A DNA stretch of 64,000 bases from DATKFM01 sp963810485 (GTDB lineage: Bacteria; Pseudomonadota; Alphaproteobacteria; Dongiales; Dongiaceae): NCBI GenBank assembly GCA_963810485.1, contig CAWENQ010000005.1, positions 682,001 to 746,000 of the forward strand. The letters are read 5' to 3'. This document shows positions 38,526-48,926 of this stretch, in pieces (position 1 is the first letter of the stretch; every line of letters starts with the position of its first letter). The notes beneath the pieces are model-generated. The model ran no database searches and had not been told where the DNA came from. It saw nothing but the letters and a program-made list of their open reading frames with translations. The translations under genes were made by a program, and so were the position numbers.

Positions 38526-38873
38526 ATGTGCAAGATCTTTGCCAGTCAAAGCCCTGAAGCCTATGAGCTTATTACCCGTTCGGTGCGGCTGAACGGGTAC
38601 TCTACGAGCATTCGCCTGGAGGCCTACTTCTGGGCGATCCTGGACGAGATCTCCGCCCGTCAGAACATGACCGCGCCGCGCTTCATGAGCACGCTCTATG
38701 ACGAGGTCATGGAACTGCGTGGCGAGGTGGGAAATTTCACCTCGCTGCTGCGGGTCACCTGCGCGCTCTATATCGGCAGCCTGCGGGATAAGCCGGGCGC
38801 GATCGCCGAGGACTCGGCGCAAATCAACGGCCGTCACAAGGGAATACCACCACTTATCGACGCCGTGGCCTAG
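38526..38873 (+). CDS. Ribbon-helix-helix domain protein
   Basis: A 115-residue protein of the RHH_4 type common in alphaproteobacteria: MCKIFASQSPEAYELITRSV, then SVRLNGYSTSIRLEAYFWAIL, which forms the ribbon-helix-helix. These are thought to be DNA-binding but few are studied. I chose ATG 38526 (GAAGGGAGG upstream). A GTG start at 38469 would add 19 residues overlapping GC-rich hairpins, which more likely form the leader. Confidence 0.8.
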   Translation: MCKIFASQSPEAYELITRSVRLNGYSTSIRLEAYFWAILDEISARQNMTAPRFMSTLYDEVMELRGEVGNFTSLLRVTCALYIGSLRDKPGAIAEDSAQINGRHKGIPPLIDAVA

Positions 38874-38906
38874 CCTTCATCCGGCGTAATTGCCGGGTGG
38901 GGCGTG

Positions 38907-39302
38907 ATGGCGAAAGCAATCCATGTGATGGTCCGGGTGCGGGACCTGGACGCATCCCTGAAATTCTATGAGCGCGCCTTCGGCATGAAGCTGGCCGACC
39001 GTTATGACTTCGACGGCTTCACGCTCGCCTATCTGCGCAATCCCGAAAACGACTTCGAAATCGAGCTGACCTGGAACCACGGCCGCGCCGAGCCCTACGA
39101 GCTGGGCACGGGCTATGGCCATGTCGCCTTCACGGTCGCCGATCTGGATGGCGAGCATAAGCGGCTCAACGATCTCGGCATCGGGCCGCTGCCGATCAAG
39201 GAATTCCACCGCGACGGCGGGCTGATGGCGCGGTTCTTCTTCGTGCAGGACCCCGACGGCTACAAGATCGAGGTGCTGCAGACCCACGGACGTTATCACT
39301 AG
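38907..39302 (+). CDS. gloA: Lactoylglutathione lyase (glyoxalase I)
   Basis: Converts the methylglyoxal-glutathione adduct to lactoylglutathione. The 131-residue VOC protein starts KAIHVMVRVRDLDASLKFYE, with metal ligands His in that segment, Glu in FEIELTWNHG, His in GYGHVAFTV and Glu in GYKIEVLQTH. I chose ATG 38907 next to a GTG at 38904. Length and all four ligands fit the nickel-type bacterial enzyme. Confidence 0.92.
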   Translation: MAKAIHVMVRVRDLDASLKFYERAFGMKLADRYDFDGFTLAYLRNPENDFEIELTWNHGRAEPYELGTGYGHVAFTVADLDGEHKRLNDLGIGPLPIKEFHRDGGLMARFFFVQDPDGYKIEVLQTHGRYH

Positions 39303-39358
39303 CGGCAAAGGGCCCGTCGTTCACTCCCGTTGCCGCGGCAATAGAAGGAGGCTTGAAG

Positions 39359-39892
39359 ATGAGCAAGAGCGGCATGAATCGCCGTCAGTTCCTGGAGGCG
39401 AGCAGCGTCGCCGTCGCAGGAACCGCGGCGGCGGTCGGTACGGGAACGTTGCTGGTGGCGCCTGGCGGCGCCTGGGCAATGACCCTGCAGGTATTCGACG
39501 AGCATACGGCGACCACGCTGGTGCATATGAGCCGTGAGATCTATCCCCATGACCGGCTCGGCGATATCTACTACGCCCAGGTGGTCGAGGGGCTCGACGG
39601 CAAGGCGGCCAAGGACAAGGCGCTGGGCACTCTGCTGACCGATGGCGTTGCCACTCTTGATAAGTCAGAGGGCACCGTGAAGTGGATCGATCTCAGCCCC
39701 GGCTACAAGCTGGCGACGCTGAAGCAGATCGAGACCACGCCGTTCTTCCAGACCGTGCGCGGCGAGCTCGTCACCGGCATCTACAACAATCCGGCCGTAT
39801 GGCGCCATTTTGGCTATGAGGGCGCGTCGGCGGAATATGGCGGCTATATCGACCGCGGCTTCAACGATCTCGGCTGGCTGGACGAAGAGTAG
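39359..39892 (+). CDS. Gluconate 2-dehydrogenase subunit-3 family protein (Tat signal)
   Basis: Small partner of a GMC-type membrane dehydrogenase. The 177-residue precursor has a twin-arginine signal (NRRQFLEASSVAVAG, hydrophobic core, cleavage near AWA-MT at about residue 41-42). The mature part matches subunit 3 of gluconate 2-dehydrogenase, which chaperones and co-exports the flavoprotein. AAGGAGG precedes the ATG. It is 12 bases upstream of the GMC gene. Confidence 0.85.
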   Translation: MSKSGMNRRQFLEASSVAVAGTAAAVGTGTLLVAPGGAWAMTLQVFDEHTATTLVHMSREIYPHDRLGDIYYAQVVEGLDGKAAKDKALGTLLTDGVATLDKSEGTVKWIDLSPGYKLATLKQIETTPFFQTVRGELVTGIYNNPAVWRHFGYEGASAEYGGYIDRGFNDLGWLDEE

Positions 39893-39904
39893 GGAGGGCG
39901 GAAC

Positions 39905-41476
39905 ATGGTGGCAAAATACGATCTGAACAATGACGACGTAGTCGTCGTCATCGGTTCCGGCGCCGGCGGCGGCACTTTGTCCAACGAGCTGGCACAGAAG
40001 GACATCGATGTGGTCTGCCTGGAGGCGGGGCCGCGGGTGGAGATGGACGATTTCGTCAACAACGAATGGGCGAATTTCGTGCAGATCTCCTGGCTCGACA
40101 AGCGCACGACCTCGGGCACCTGGCGCGTGGCCAAGGATTTCGGCGGGCTGCCGGCCTGGATCGTCAAGGCGGTCGGCGGCTCGACTGTCCATTGGGCCGG
40201 TGCTTCGCTGCGCTTCCAGGAACATGAGTTCAAGGTGAAGAGCACCTACGGTGAAATCGCCGGCGCCAATCTGCTGGACTGGCCGCTGACGCTACAGGAG
40301 CTGGAGCCTTACTACGCCCGTGCCGAGGACAAGATGGGTGTCACCGGCACCAACGACATTCCGCGCCTGCCCGGAAACAACAACTTCAAGGTCCTGGCGG
40401 CCGGCGCCAAACGGCTCGGCTACAAGGAATTTCACACCGGCAACATGGCGATCAACTCGCAGGAGCGGGATGGCCGTGGTTCCTGCCAGCAGATCGGCTT
40501 CTGCTTCCAGGGCTGCAAGTCCGGCGCAAAATGGTCGACGCTGATCTCGGAGATCCCGAAAGGCGAGGCCACGGGCAAGCTGGAGGTGCGGCCGAACTCC
40601 CAGGTGCTGCAGATCCAGCATGACGACAGCGGCAAGGTCACCGGCGTGCTCTATGCCGACAAGGACGGCAAGCAGCAGGTGCAGAAGGCGCGCGCGGTGG
40701 CGCTCGCCGGCAACTCGATTGAGAGCCCGCGGCTGCTGCTGAACTCGGCGTCGGCGAAGTTCCCCGACGGACTGGCGAACTCCTCGGGCATGGTGGGCAA
40801 GAACTACATGCGCCACATGACCGGCTCGGTCTACGCCATCTTCGACAAGCCGGTGAATATGTATCGCGGCACCACCATGGCCGGCATCATCAAGGACGAG
40901 GCGCGCTACGATCCGTCGCGCGGCTTTGCCGGCGGCTATGAGATGGAGACGCTGGCGCTCGGCCTGCCGTTCATGGCGGCGTTCCTCGATCCCGGCGCCT
41001 GGGGCCGCGATTTCACCTCGGCGATGGATGGCTATGAGAACATGGCCGGCATGTGGCTGGTGGGCGAGGACATGCCACAGGAGAAGAACGGCGTCACGCT
41101 CCATGCGACGGAGAAAGACCAGTTCGGCTTGCCGGTGCCGAACGTGAACTTCGACGACCATCCCAACGACATCGCCATGCGCAACCATGCCTTCAAGCAG
41201 GGCTCGGCTGTCTATGCGGCGGTGGGGGCGAACCGGCTGATCGAGACGCCGCCCTATCCCTCGACGCATAATCTCGGCACCAACAGGATGAGCGAAAATG
41301 CGAAGGATGGCGTGGTCAACAAGCATGGGCAGACCCACGATATCAAGAATCTGTTCATCTCCGACGGCAGCCAGTTCACCACGGGGGCGGCGGAAAATCC
41401 GACGCTGACGATTGTGACGCTGGCAATCCGGCAGGCGGAGTACATTGCCGATCAGATGGGCAAGAACGAGATCTGA
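39905..41476 (+). CDS. GMC-family FAD oxidoreductase (large subunit of a sugar/alcohol dehydrogenase)
   Basis: A 523-residue flavoprotein with the FAD fold VVVIGSGAGGGTLSNELA, VGGSTVHWAGASLRF, and the C-terminal catalytic His/Asn region YPSTHNLGTNRM plus TGAAENPTLT. It lacks a signal of its own and probably rides through Tat with the preceding subunit. Related enzymes oxidise gluconate, 2-ketogluconate or sorbitol and need a cytochrome c subunit, which is not next to this pair. A terminator-like hairpin follows. Confidence 0.88.
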   Translation: MVAKYDLNNDDVVVVIGSGAGGGTLSNELAQKDIDVVCLEAGPRVEMDDFVNNEWANFVQISWLDKRTTSGTWRVAKDFGGLPAWIVKAVGGSTVHWAGASLRFQEHEFKVKSTYGEIAGANLLDWPLTLQELEPYYARAEDKMGVTGTNDIPRLPGNNNFKVLAAGAKRLGYKEFHTGNMAINSQERDGRGSCQQIGFCFQGCKSGAKWSTLISEIPKGEATGKLEVRPNSQVLQIQHDDSGKVTGVLYADKDGKQQVQKARAVALAGNSIESPRLLLNSASAKFPDGLANSSGMVGKNYMRHMTGSVYAIFDKPVNMYRGTTMAGIIKDEARYDPSRGFAGGYEMETLALGLPFMAAFLDPGAWGRDFTSAMDGYENMAGMWLVGEDMPQEKNGVTLHATEKDQFGLPVPNVNFDDHPNDIAMRNHAFKQGSAVYAAVGANRLIETPPYPSTHNLGTNRMSENAKDGVVNKHGQTHDIKNLFISDGSQFTTGAAENPTLTIVTLAIRQAEYIADQMGKNEI

Positions 41477-41499
41477 CGCACGGCGCAAACGCCTCGGCC

Positions 41500-41544
41500 T
41501 GGGCCGGTCCGACTCCGCAGCGAGTTGGCCGGCTCTTTTCTTTC
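41500..41544 (+). terminator. Probable terminator after the GMC dehydrogenase gene
   Basis: An imperfect GC hairpin (GGGCCGGTCCGACT against AGTTGGCCGGCTC) followed by TTTTCTTTC, 24 bases past the stop. Confidence 0.45.
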
Positions 41545-41648
41545 GCTGTGCCGTGGTTCCTTGACAGGCGCGACCCTGTGGTCAGGATGGCCGGGAACTC
41601 GACTTTCCGGCCATCGTTGTTCTATCAGTGGGTTTTGCAGGTCCGGCA

Positions 41649-42647
41649 ATGCGGCGCGACGGCAATCAGGTCATCGGTCTGGTGGGCGATTTCGGCGGCT
41701 CCAACGCGCGCTTTGCGGTTGCCGCTGGGGATGGCGAGGGCGGCATCACGCTCTCGGCCGAGCAGGATCTGGTGACCTCGGCCTACCCGGACGTGGTGAC
41801 GGCGGCGCGGCATTTTCTCGGCCAGCAGCGCGTTGGGCCGGTGAAGGCCGCCTGCTTCGCCATCGCCGGGCCGGTGACCGGCGACCGGGTTGAGCTGACC
41901 AATGCACGCTGGAGATTCTCGATCACGGAATCGCGGGCGGCCCTCGAACTCGATCATCTGGATGTGGTCAATGATTTTTCCGCTCTGGCGCTGTCGCTGC
42001 CCTATCTGAAAGGCGCAGATCTCGAGCAGATCGGCGGTGGCGAAGCCGTGGCGAACGACGCAAAGGCGGTGATCGGGCCGGGGACCGGTCTCGGCGTTTC
42101 CGGCCTGATCTGGAGCGGGCGCGCTTGGATTCCGCTGAAGAGCGAGGGCGGTCACGCGACGTTCTCACCGGTGGGCGAGCGCGAGCGGGAAGTCGGCCGC
42201 ATCCTCGAGCGGCGCTACGGCCATGTTTCCTGCGAGCGGGTGCTGTCCGGCGGCGGGTTGGTGAATCTGTATGAGGCGCTGCGCGAAATCACGGGCCAGG
42301 CGGCGGAGGATCTGATGCCGCCGCAGATCACGGCGAAGGCGCTGTCGGCGGAAGGCGGCTTGTGCAGCGAGGCGGTGGAGATCTTCTGCGCGGCCCTCGG
42401 CACCGCGGCCGGGAGCCTGGCGCTGACCCTGGGTGCGCGAGGCGGGGTCTATGTCGGCGGCGGCATCGTGCCGCGGCTGCTGCCGTTGTTGCGGCGCTCG
42501 GCCTTCCGGGCGCGGTTCGATGAGAAGGGGCGGCTCGCCGACTATGTGCGCGCCATTCCCGTCTATCTGATCCTGCGGCAGCATGCGGGGCTGTTGGGCG
42601 CCGCGGCGGCGCTGGTGCAAGAGCAGAACAACGGCAAGGGAGACTAG
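41649..42647 (+). CDS. glk: Glucokinase
   Basis: Phosphorylates glucose with ATP. The 332-residue protein is of the proteobacterial Glk family: phosphate motif GLVGDFGGSNARFAV, catalytic Asp in DVVNDFSALALSL, PGTGLGVSGLIW and EGGHATFSP. I chose ATG 41649 (AGGT upstream); the frame runs open upstream without homology. Followed after 3 bases by a cupin gene. A sugar ABC transporter at 60-64 kb could supply its substrate (inference). Confidence 0.93.
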   Translation: MRRDGNQVIGLVGDFGGSNARFAVAAGDGEGGITLSAEQDLVTSAYPDVVTAARHFLGQQRVGPVKAACFAIAGPVTGDRVELTNARWRFSITESRAALELDHLDVVNDFSALALSLPYLKGADLEQIGGGEAVANDAKAVIGPGTGLGVSGLIWSGRAWIPLKSEGGHATFSPVGEREREVGRILERRYGHVSCERVLSGGGLVNLYEALREITGQAAEDLMPPQITAKALSAEGGLCSEAVEIFCAALGTAAGSLALTLGARGGVYVGGGIVPRLLPLLRRSAFRARFDEKGRLADYVRAIPVYLILRQHAGLLGAAAALVQEQNNGKGD

Positions 42648-42650
42648 GAG

Positions 42651-43007
42651 ATGGCGTCCGTTCAGATCGTCCGCTTCGGCGTCGACGCGCCAGCGGCGGA
42701 GACGGGCAAGCCCGGCAATGTCATTAGCGGCGCACCGCAGACCAGCGTGCAGAACTACTACACGGACAAGGGAGGTGAATTCTTCTCCGGCCTGTGGGAG
42801 TCGACACCGGGGAAATGGAACATCAACTACACCGAGGACGAGTTCTGCATCATCCTCGAGGGCCGCGCCGTGCTGGCGGATGACTCCGGTAAATCGCAAA
42901 CCTTCATGGCCGGCGATGCCTTCGTCATTCCCGCCGGATTTAAGGGGACGTGGGAGACTGTGGAGAAGGTGCGGAAGTACTACGCGATCAGCGAGCGGAA
43001 GGGTTAA
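42651..43007 (+). CDS. Cupin-domain protein
   Basis: A 118-residue single-domain cupin: WNINYTEDEFCIILEGRAVL contains the first motif (with Glu but few His) and GDAFVIPAGFKGTWE the second. It resembles the small DUF861-type cupins related to ureidoglycine aminohydrolase. Metal-binding His are mostly absent, so enzyme activity is uncertain. GGAG lies directly upstream, and the gene is probably co-translated with glk. Confidence 0.82.
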   Translation: MASVQIVRFGVDAPAAETGKPGNVISGAPQTSVQNYYTDKGGEFFSGLWESTPGKWNINYTEDEFCIILEGRAVLADDSGKSQTFMAGDAFVIPAGFKGTWETVEKVRKYYAISERKG

Positions 43008-43027
43008 GCTCAACCTCCAGCAAAACT

Positions 43028-43067
43028 CCCTTCTCCCCTTGAGGGAGAAGGGGCAGGGGATGAGGGG
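43028..43067. repeat. Hairpin repeat, copy 4 (left half of an inverted pair)
   Basis: CCCTTCTCCCC/GGGAGAAGGGG hairpin followed by GGGATGAGGGG. Faces copy 5 at 43186-43222 in opposite orientation. Confidence 0.75.
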
Positions 43068-43185
43068 TTCGCGCGCGGCGGCGCGCCCACAACTGCCGGC
43101 CAAGAAATCAGCACATCGAGTAGTCGACAGCCTTCGCGTCATGAGCATGAGCTGATGGGATCTTTGTCGCGCTACCGCGCGGAGT

Positions 43186-43222
43186 CCCCTCACCCCTACC
43201 CCTCTCCCTCAAGGGGAGAGGG
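43186..43222. repeat. Hairpin repeat, copy 5 (right half of an inverted pair)
   Basis: CCCCTCACCCC then CCCTCTCCCTC/GGGGAGAGGG: the same element in reverse, 118 bases from copy 4. The pair plus spacer looks like a REPIN-type unit between the cupin and amidase genes. Confidence 0.75.
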
Positions 43223-43242
43223 TTTCTATCGTCGCGATATGC

Positions 43243-44637
43243 TCACGGCGCCGGCATCTTGAATGGCGCCACCAACTCATAAGCCCGCGCCGCCTGCAGG
43301 ACCTGGGCGTCCGCGTACATCGGTCCGACAATCTGCAAGCCCACCGGCAAGCCCGCCTTGGTAAATCCACAAGGCACAGTCGCCGCGGGCTGGCGAGTCA
43401 AATTGAACGGGTAGGTGAAGGGCGTCCAATCCGGCCAGCGGGTTTGGCCGGAGCCGGGTGGTACTTCGACGCCGGCCTTGAAGGCGGGGATGGGAATCGT
43501 CGGCGTCAGCAGCAGGTCCCATTTCCGGTGCAGCACATTCATGGCAACGCCCAGCGCCTCGCGCTCCTTCACCGCCGCCAGATAATCCATCAGCGAGAGC
43601 CGCGCGCCCTGCTCGGCGACATCGATCAGGCCGGGGTCCATCAGCTTGCGCTGTTCGGGCGTGTAGGCGCGAAGTGCGTTGGCGGCGCCGGGAAACCAAT
43701 GCTGGGCAAAGCAGCGGCCGCTGTCGGGCAGCCCGGTGTCGATCTCCTCCACATGGGCACCAAGCTCACCAAAACGCTTCGCCGCCGCGGCAACCAGGGC
43801 CGCAACCTCGCCATCCACTTTGGCACCGGCAATGGTGCGTGCATAGGCGATGCGCAGGCCCTTCACGCCGGCATCGAGCTTGTCGAGATAGTTCGCACCG
43901 TCAGTCGGCAGCGCATACCAGTCGCGATCGTCAGGCTGCGACAGCACGGTCAGCATCAGCGCACCGTCGGCGACGGTACGGGTCATCGGCCCCACATGAG
44001 CCAGGGTGCCGAACGGGCTTAGCGGATGGGCCGGCACGCGGCCGTGACTCTGCTTGATGCCGAAGATGCCGGTGAATGCCGCGGGAATGCGGATCGAGCC
44101 GCCGCCGTCGGTGCCGATATGCAGCGCGCCCATGCCGGTGGCCGCCGCCACGGCCGCGCCGCCGCTGCTGCCGCCGGGAGTCATCTCCGGATCCCAGGGA
44201 TTGCGGGTGATGCCCGTGAGCGGCGAATCGGTGACGCCTTTCCAGCCGAACTCGGGAGTCGTGGTCTTGCCCAGCAGCACCGCGCCGTTTTCCCGCAGGC
44301 GCGCCACCGATGGCGCATCCTCGTTCCAGGGCTGGTTGCGATCGACGGCCTTGGAACCGCGCAGTGTCGCCCAGCCCTTGGCGATGATCAGGTCTTTCAC
44401 GCTCGCCGGCACGCCATCGACCAGGCCCATCGGTTCGCCGCGCTGCCAGCGCTGCTCCGATTCCCGTGCTGATGCCAGCGCGCCTGCTTCGTCGACGAAG
44501 CAAAAGGCGTTGAACTTCTCGTTGTGGCGGGAGATCTGCGCCAGCGCCGCCTTGGCGACCTCAACAGGCGACAGCTTCTTTTGTTTGTAGGATTTGAGCA
44601 GGTCGACGGCCGGCAGCATCGCCAATTCGGAAGACAT
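43243..44637 (-). CDS. Amidase (amidase-signature family)
   Basis: A 464-residue Ser-Ser-Lys amidase. The catalytic Lys is in ASVKDLI, the cis-Ser and nucleophile Ser in the glycine-rich TPGGSSGGAAVAAATGMG and GTDGGGSIRIPAAF. I chose ATG 44637 (MSSELAMLPAVDLL), dropping a 17-residue upstream extension. No GatB/C genes are adjacent, so a free catabolic amidase is more likely than GatA. Divergent from an MFS transporter gene, possibly for its substrate or product. Confidence 0.9.
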   Translation of the reverse strand: MSSELAMLPAVDLLKSYKQKKLSPVEVAKAALAQISRHNEKFNAFCFVDEAGALASARESEQRWQRGEPMGLVDGVPASVKDLIIAKGWATLRGSKAVDRNQPWNEDAPSVARLRENGAVLLGKTTTPEFGWKGVTDSPLTGITRNPWDPEMTPGGSSGGAAVAAATGMGALHIGTDGGGSIRIPAAFTGIFGIKQSHGRVPAHPLSPFGTLAHVGPMTRTVADGALMLTVLSQPDDRDWYALPTDGANYLDKLDAGVKGLRIAYARTIAGAKVDGEVAALVAAAAKRFGELGAHVEEIDTGLPDSGRCFAQHWFPGAANALRAYTPEQRKLMDPGLIDVAEQGARLSLMDYLAAVKEREALGVAMNVLHRKWDLLLTPTIPIPAFKAGVEVPPGSGQTRWPDWTPFTYPFNLTRQPAATVPCGFTKAGLPVGLQIVGPMYADAQVLQAARAYELVAPFKMPAP

Positions 44638-44755
44638 GTAAAACCTGACCTCTTGCAAGGAGTAATGCGTCGCACGCATTCCTGTCATGCCCGCCAGTCC
44701 TTGTCGAGAGCGGCCCCGACCGCGTACATTCGCCGCCGGGGAAGGACCTCATCTC

Positions 44756-45922
44756 ATGTCCGTCGCAGCTTACAACAGCGCGCAACGCACGCGCAGCCTG
44801 GTCGCTGTCATTGCCGCCGCTCTCAGCGTCGGCATCGCCGTGGGCGCCATGGTGCCGCTGATCTCGCTGCGGCTCGAGGCGGCCGGCTACAGCAATACCC
44901 TGATCGGCATCAACGGCGCGATGTTTCCCATCGGGCTGCTGGCGATTGGCTACTGGCTGCCGTCCATCCTGCGGTTCTTCGGTCCCCTGCGCGCCGTCTA
45001 TTTCGGCGTCGCAGTGACATCGTTCAGCGTTCTGCTGCTGCCGGTGTTGGATAACTACATCGCCTGGTGCCTGTTGCGGTTAGGCGCCGGGGCGGCGGGC
45101 GGCGTTTACTGGGTCATGAGCGAGACCTGGATCAACATGATGGTGACGGAGAGAACCCGCGGCCGGGTGATGGCGATCTATACCGCGACTATGGCCTTCG
45201 GCTTTGCCTTCGGGCCGGAAATCGTCGCCCGGATCGGCATCGAGGGCTTCCTGCCTTTCGTTATCGTCAGCGCTTTGTTGGCGTTGAGCGCGGTGCCGTT
45301 CTTCTTCGTCCATGACGTAAAGCCGGATATCCCCGAGCATGCCGGCGTCAATGTGCTGGGCGCCTTGCGTATCGCGCCCCTCGTCCTCTTCGCCGGCCTT
45401 GCCGGCGGCGCCGCAGAGAGCGCGCTATACATTCTGCTGCCGCTCTACGGCACCGACGCCGGCTACGACCAGGCCAGCGCCGCGCGGCTGTTGACATGGT
45501 TCTACATCGGCAATGTCGTGCTGCAGTTCCCGCTCGGCTATGTCGCCGATCGCTTCGGGCGATTCCGCCTGCTTCAACTCTGCGTCGCGGGGACGCTCAT
45601 CGGCGCAATCCTCCTGCCGCTGGTATTCGCGCAGGAGCTGCCGCTGCGCAGCATGCTGCTGCTGTGGGGCGGCGTGACCATGGGCATTTACACGCTATCC
45701 CTGGCGTTGCTGGGCGAGCGGTTCAAGCCGGGCGATCTCTCGGCCGCCAATGCTGCTTATGTCATGATGTACGAGTTCGGCGGCCTCGGCGGTCCGGTCA
45801 TCGCCGGCGGCATGATGGACACGATGGGGCGGCAAGGCCTGCCGCTGTTCGCGGTGATCATCACGGCGGTTTATCTGATCTACGCGGTGGTGTCCCGGCG
45901 AAAGACGCCAGCCGGCCGCTAG
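44756..45922 (+). CDS. MFS transporter (YcaD-like)
   Basis: A 388-residue major facilitator with 12 predicted membrane segments. PLISLRLEAAGYSNTLIG in loop 1-2, ETWINMMVTERTRGRVMAIY and GYVADRFGRFRLL in loop 8-9 resemble YcaD-type exporters of unknown substrate. I chose ATG 44756; the upstream frame is arginine-rich and non-homologous. Its stop overlaps the opposing gene's stop by 4 bases (CTAG). Confidence 0.85.
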   Translation: MSVAAYNSAQRTRSLVAVIAAALSVGIAVGAMVPLISLRLEAAGYSNTLIGINGAMFPIGLLAIGYWLPSILRFFGPLRAVYFGVAVTSFSVLLLPVLDNYIAWCLLRLGAGAAGGVYWVMSETWINMMVTERTRGRVMAIYTATMAFGFAFGPEIVARIGIEGFLPFVIVSALLALSAVPFFFVHDVKPDIPEHAGVNVLGALRIAPLVLFAGLAGGAAESALYILLPLYGTDAGYDQASAARLLTWFYIGNVVLQFPLGYVADRFGRFRLLQLCVAGTLIGAILLPLVFAQELPLRSMLLLWGGVTMGIYTLSLALLGERFKPGDLSAANAAYVMMYEFGGLGGPVIAGGMMDTMGRQGLPLFAVIITAVYLIYAVVSRRKTPAGR

Positions 45923-46860
45923 CGCCCTTCCAGCTTCGCCAGCAGATGCTGGGCGGTGCCCAGGTCTTCGTGGCCGCCGCCACCGGATTTGAACAGGGTA
46001 ATCTCGTCGTCACTTTGCCGTCCCGGCTTCTCGCCGCGCGCAAGCTGGAAGGTATCGGTGATGGCATCCTTGGCGATGAGGCCGGCCTCGAGCGGCTTGC
46101 AGATATCGCCGCAATGGGCGCCGGCGGTGAACCAGGCATCGATGAAGACGCGGGCGCGCTTGACGGCCGCGTCGTCGGCCTCGCGCATGTCCGGCCGGAA
46201 GCCGCCGACCAGGTCCAGATGTTGCCCTGGGCGCAGCCAGGCGCCCTTGATCAGCGGTTCCTTTGCCATGGTGGCGGCGGAGATCACATCGGCCCAGTGC
46301 ACGGCGCCTTCCAGATCATCCGCAACCTTCACCCGCACGCCCGGCAACTGCAGCGCCGCCGCCATCTGTTGCGCCTTGGCGGCATTGCGGTTCCAGACTC
46401 GCACCTCTTTGATCGGCCTGACGGCGCAGTGGGCCATCGCGAGGTGGGGCGCGAGCTGCCCGGCGCCGAGCATCAGCAATTTGGCGGCATCCTTACGCGC
46501 CAGATAAGTGGCAGCGAGGGCGGAATTCGCTGCCGTCTTGCGCAGTGTCAGCGCCGCGCCGTCGATCACCGCCAGGGGATAGCCGTTGCTGCCGTCGAAC
46601 AGCACATAGACGCCGACGACGGAAAGCAGGCCTTTGGCCTCGTTGCCTGGAAACACGCTGACCAGTTTCACGCCCTGATGCCGGCCATGCTGCCAGGCGG
46701 GCAGCAGCAGCCAGATATTCTCCCGGCCATCGGGCAGTTTCTCGGTGAGATGAATCGATTTTGCCTCATCGACACCGCGGCGGAACAGATCGCGCAGCGC
46801 TTCGACCAGCGGCGGATAATCGAGGAGGGTGTGGACCTGTTCGGCGGTGACGTTGTGCAT
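45919..46860 (-). CDS. Ornithine cyclodeaminase / mu-crystallin family protein
   Basis: A 313-residue NAD(P)-dependent enzyme. N-terminal substrate domain, then the dinucleotide fold LLMLGAGQLAPHLAMAH, VRVWNRNAAKAQQMA and LDLVGGFRPDMREADD. Members make proline from ornithine, or reduce Delta1-pyrroline-2-carboxylate, or work as alanine dehydrogenase-like enzymes. It follows oppF by 36 bases on the same strand and is probably the last gene of the peptide operon; proline metabolism is a plausible theme (inference). Confidence 0.85.
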   Translation of the reverse strand: MHNVTAEQVHTLLDYPPLVEALRDLFRRGVDEAKSIHLTEKLPDGRENIWLLLPAWQHGRHQGVKLVSVFPGNEAKGLLSVVGVYVLFDGSNGYPLAVIDGAALTLRKTAANSALAATYLARKDAAKLLMLGAGQLAPHLAMAHCAVRPIKEVRVWNRNAAKAQQMAAALQLPGVRVKVADDLEGAVHWADVISAATMAKEPLIKGAWLRPGQHLDLVGGFRPDMREADDAAVKRARVFIDAWFTAGAHCGDICKPLEAGLIAKDAITDTFQLARGEKPGRQSDDEITLFKSGGGGHEDLGTAQHLLAKLEGR

Positions 46861-46896
46861 GGGAATCTTCGCGGTGGTCTGGAAAAATCGGCCGCC

Positions 46897-47909
<1,013 letters not shown>

Positions 47910-47913
<4 letters not shown>

Positions 47914-48922
47914 GACGCACCCGCAGGCGCGGCAATCCGTCCGGCGCGCGCGGCCTCCCGTTCGGCCGGCGGGAGGAAGCAGGCGGCCGCATGGCCGTTC
48001 GCGCCGCTCAGTTCGGGCCGCTGGCCGCAGGGATCGAAAGCGGTGGCGGCAGCGCGGCGCGAAGGCGCAGCCCGGCGGCAGTGCCAGCAGCGAAGGCGGA
48101 TTGCCGCGGGATGGACGTCAGGCGGCGCGGCCGGGCACCCTCCAGCGGCGGGATCGAATTCGAGCAGGCCCCAGGTATAGGGATGCCAGGGCGTCTTGAA
48201 GACGATCGCGCGTGGCGCCTGCTCGACGATGCGCCCGGCATACATGACCATCACCCGGTCGGCGATCTCGGCGACCACGCCCATGTCGTGGGTGATGAGA
48301 ACGATCGCTGAGCCGATGATCGCGCCGCAGCTTCAGCACGAGCTCGAGGATCTGCGCCTGCACGGTGACGTCCAGCGCCGTTGTCGGCTCGTCGGCGATC
48401 AGCAGCGACGGGTTGCAGGACAGCGCCATGGCGATGACGGCGCGCTGGCGCATGCCGCCGGAAAGCTGGTGCGGGATAGCGGTCGACGGCAGCCGCGGGG
48501 TTGGCGATGCCGACCTCGGCGAGCAGCTCGACGGCGCGCTGCCGTGCCGCCGATTTCGAGAGCTTGTTGTGCGTCATGCACCTGCTCGGCGATCTGCCAG
48601 CCGATCGTGTAGACCGGCGTCAGCGCCGTCATCGGGTCCTGGAAGATCATGGCGATCTCGTCGCCCCGCACATGCCGCAGCTCCCGCTGCGGCAGGCCGA
48701 TCAGCTCGCGGCCCTTGTAGACGGATCGAGCCCTCGATCGCGGCGTTGGGATCGTTGATGAGGCCCATGACGCTCAGCAGCGAGACGGTCTTGCCCGAGC
48801 CGGATTCGCCGACGACGCCGACGATCTCGCGCTCGCCGGACATCGAACGAGACGCTGTCGACGGCGCGGACCAGACCCTGTCTCGGTGCGGAAGGAGACA
48901 CTGAGGTTCCGCACCTCAGCAT
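47910..48922 (-). pseudogene. oppD: Oligopeptide ABC transporter ATP-binding protein (OppD/DppD type), multiply frameshifted
   Basis: The second ATPase of the peptide transporter. Recognisable in changing frames: Walker [53 protein letters not shown] and [15 protein letters not shown], then [22 protein letters not shown] count at least eight one-base indels, for example near 48310, 48480, 48578, 48722, 48843, 48880 and 48913. No substitutions spoil the motifs. The end overlaps oppF (ATGA). Either bad consensus or very recent damage. Confidence 0.82.
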
Positions 48923-48926
48923 GAGT

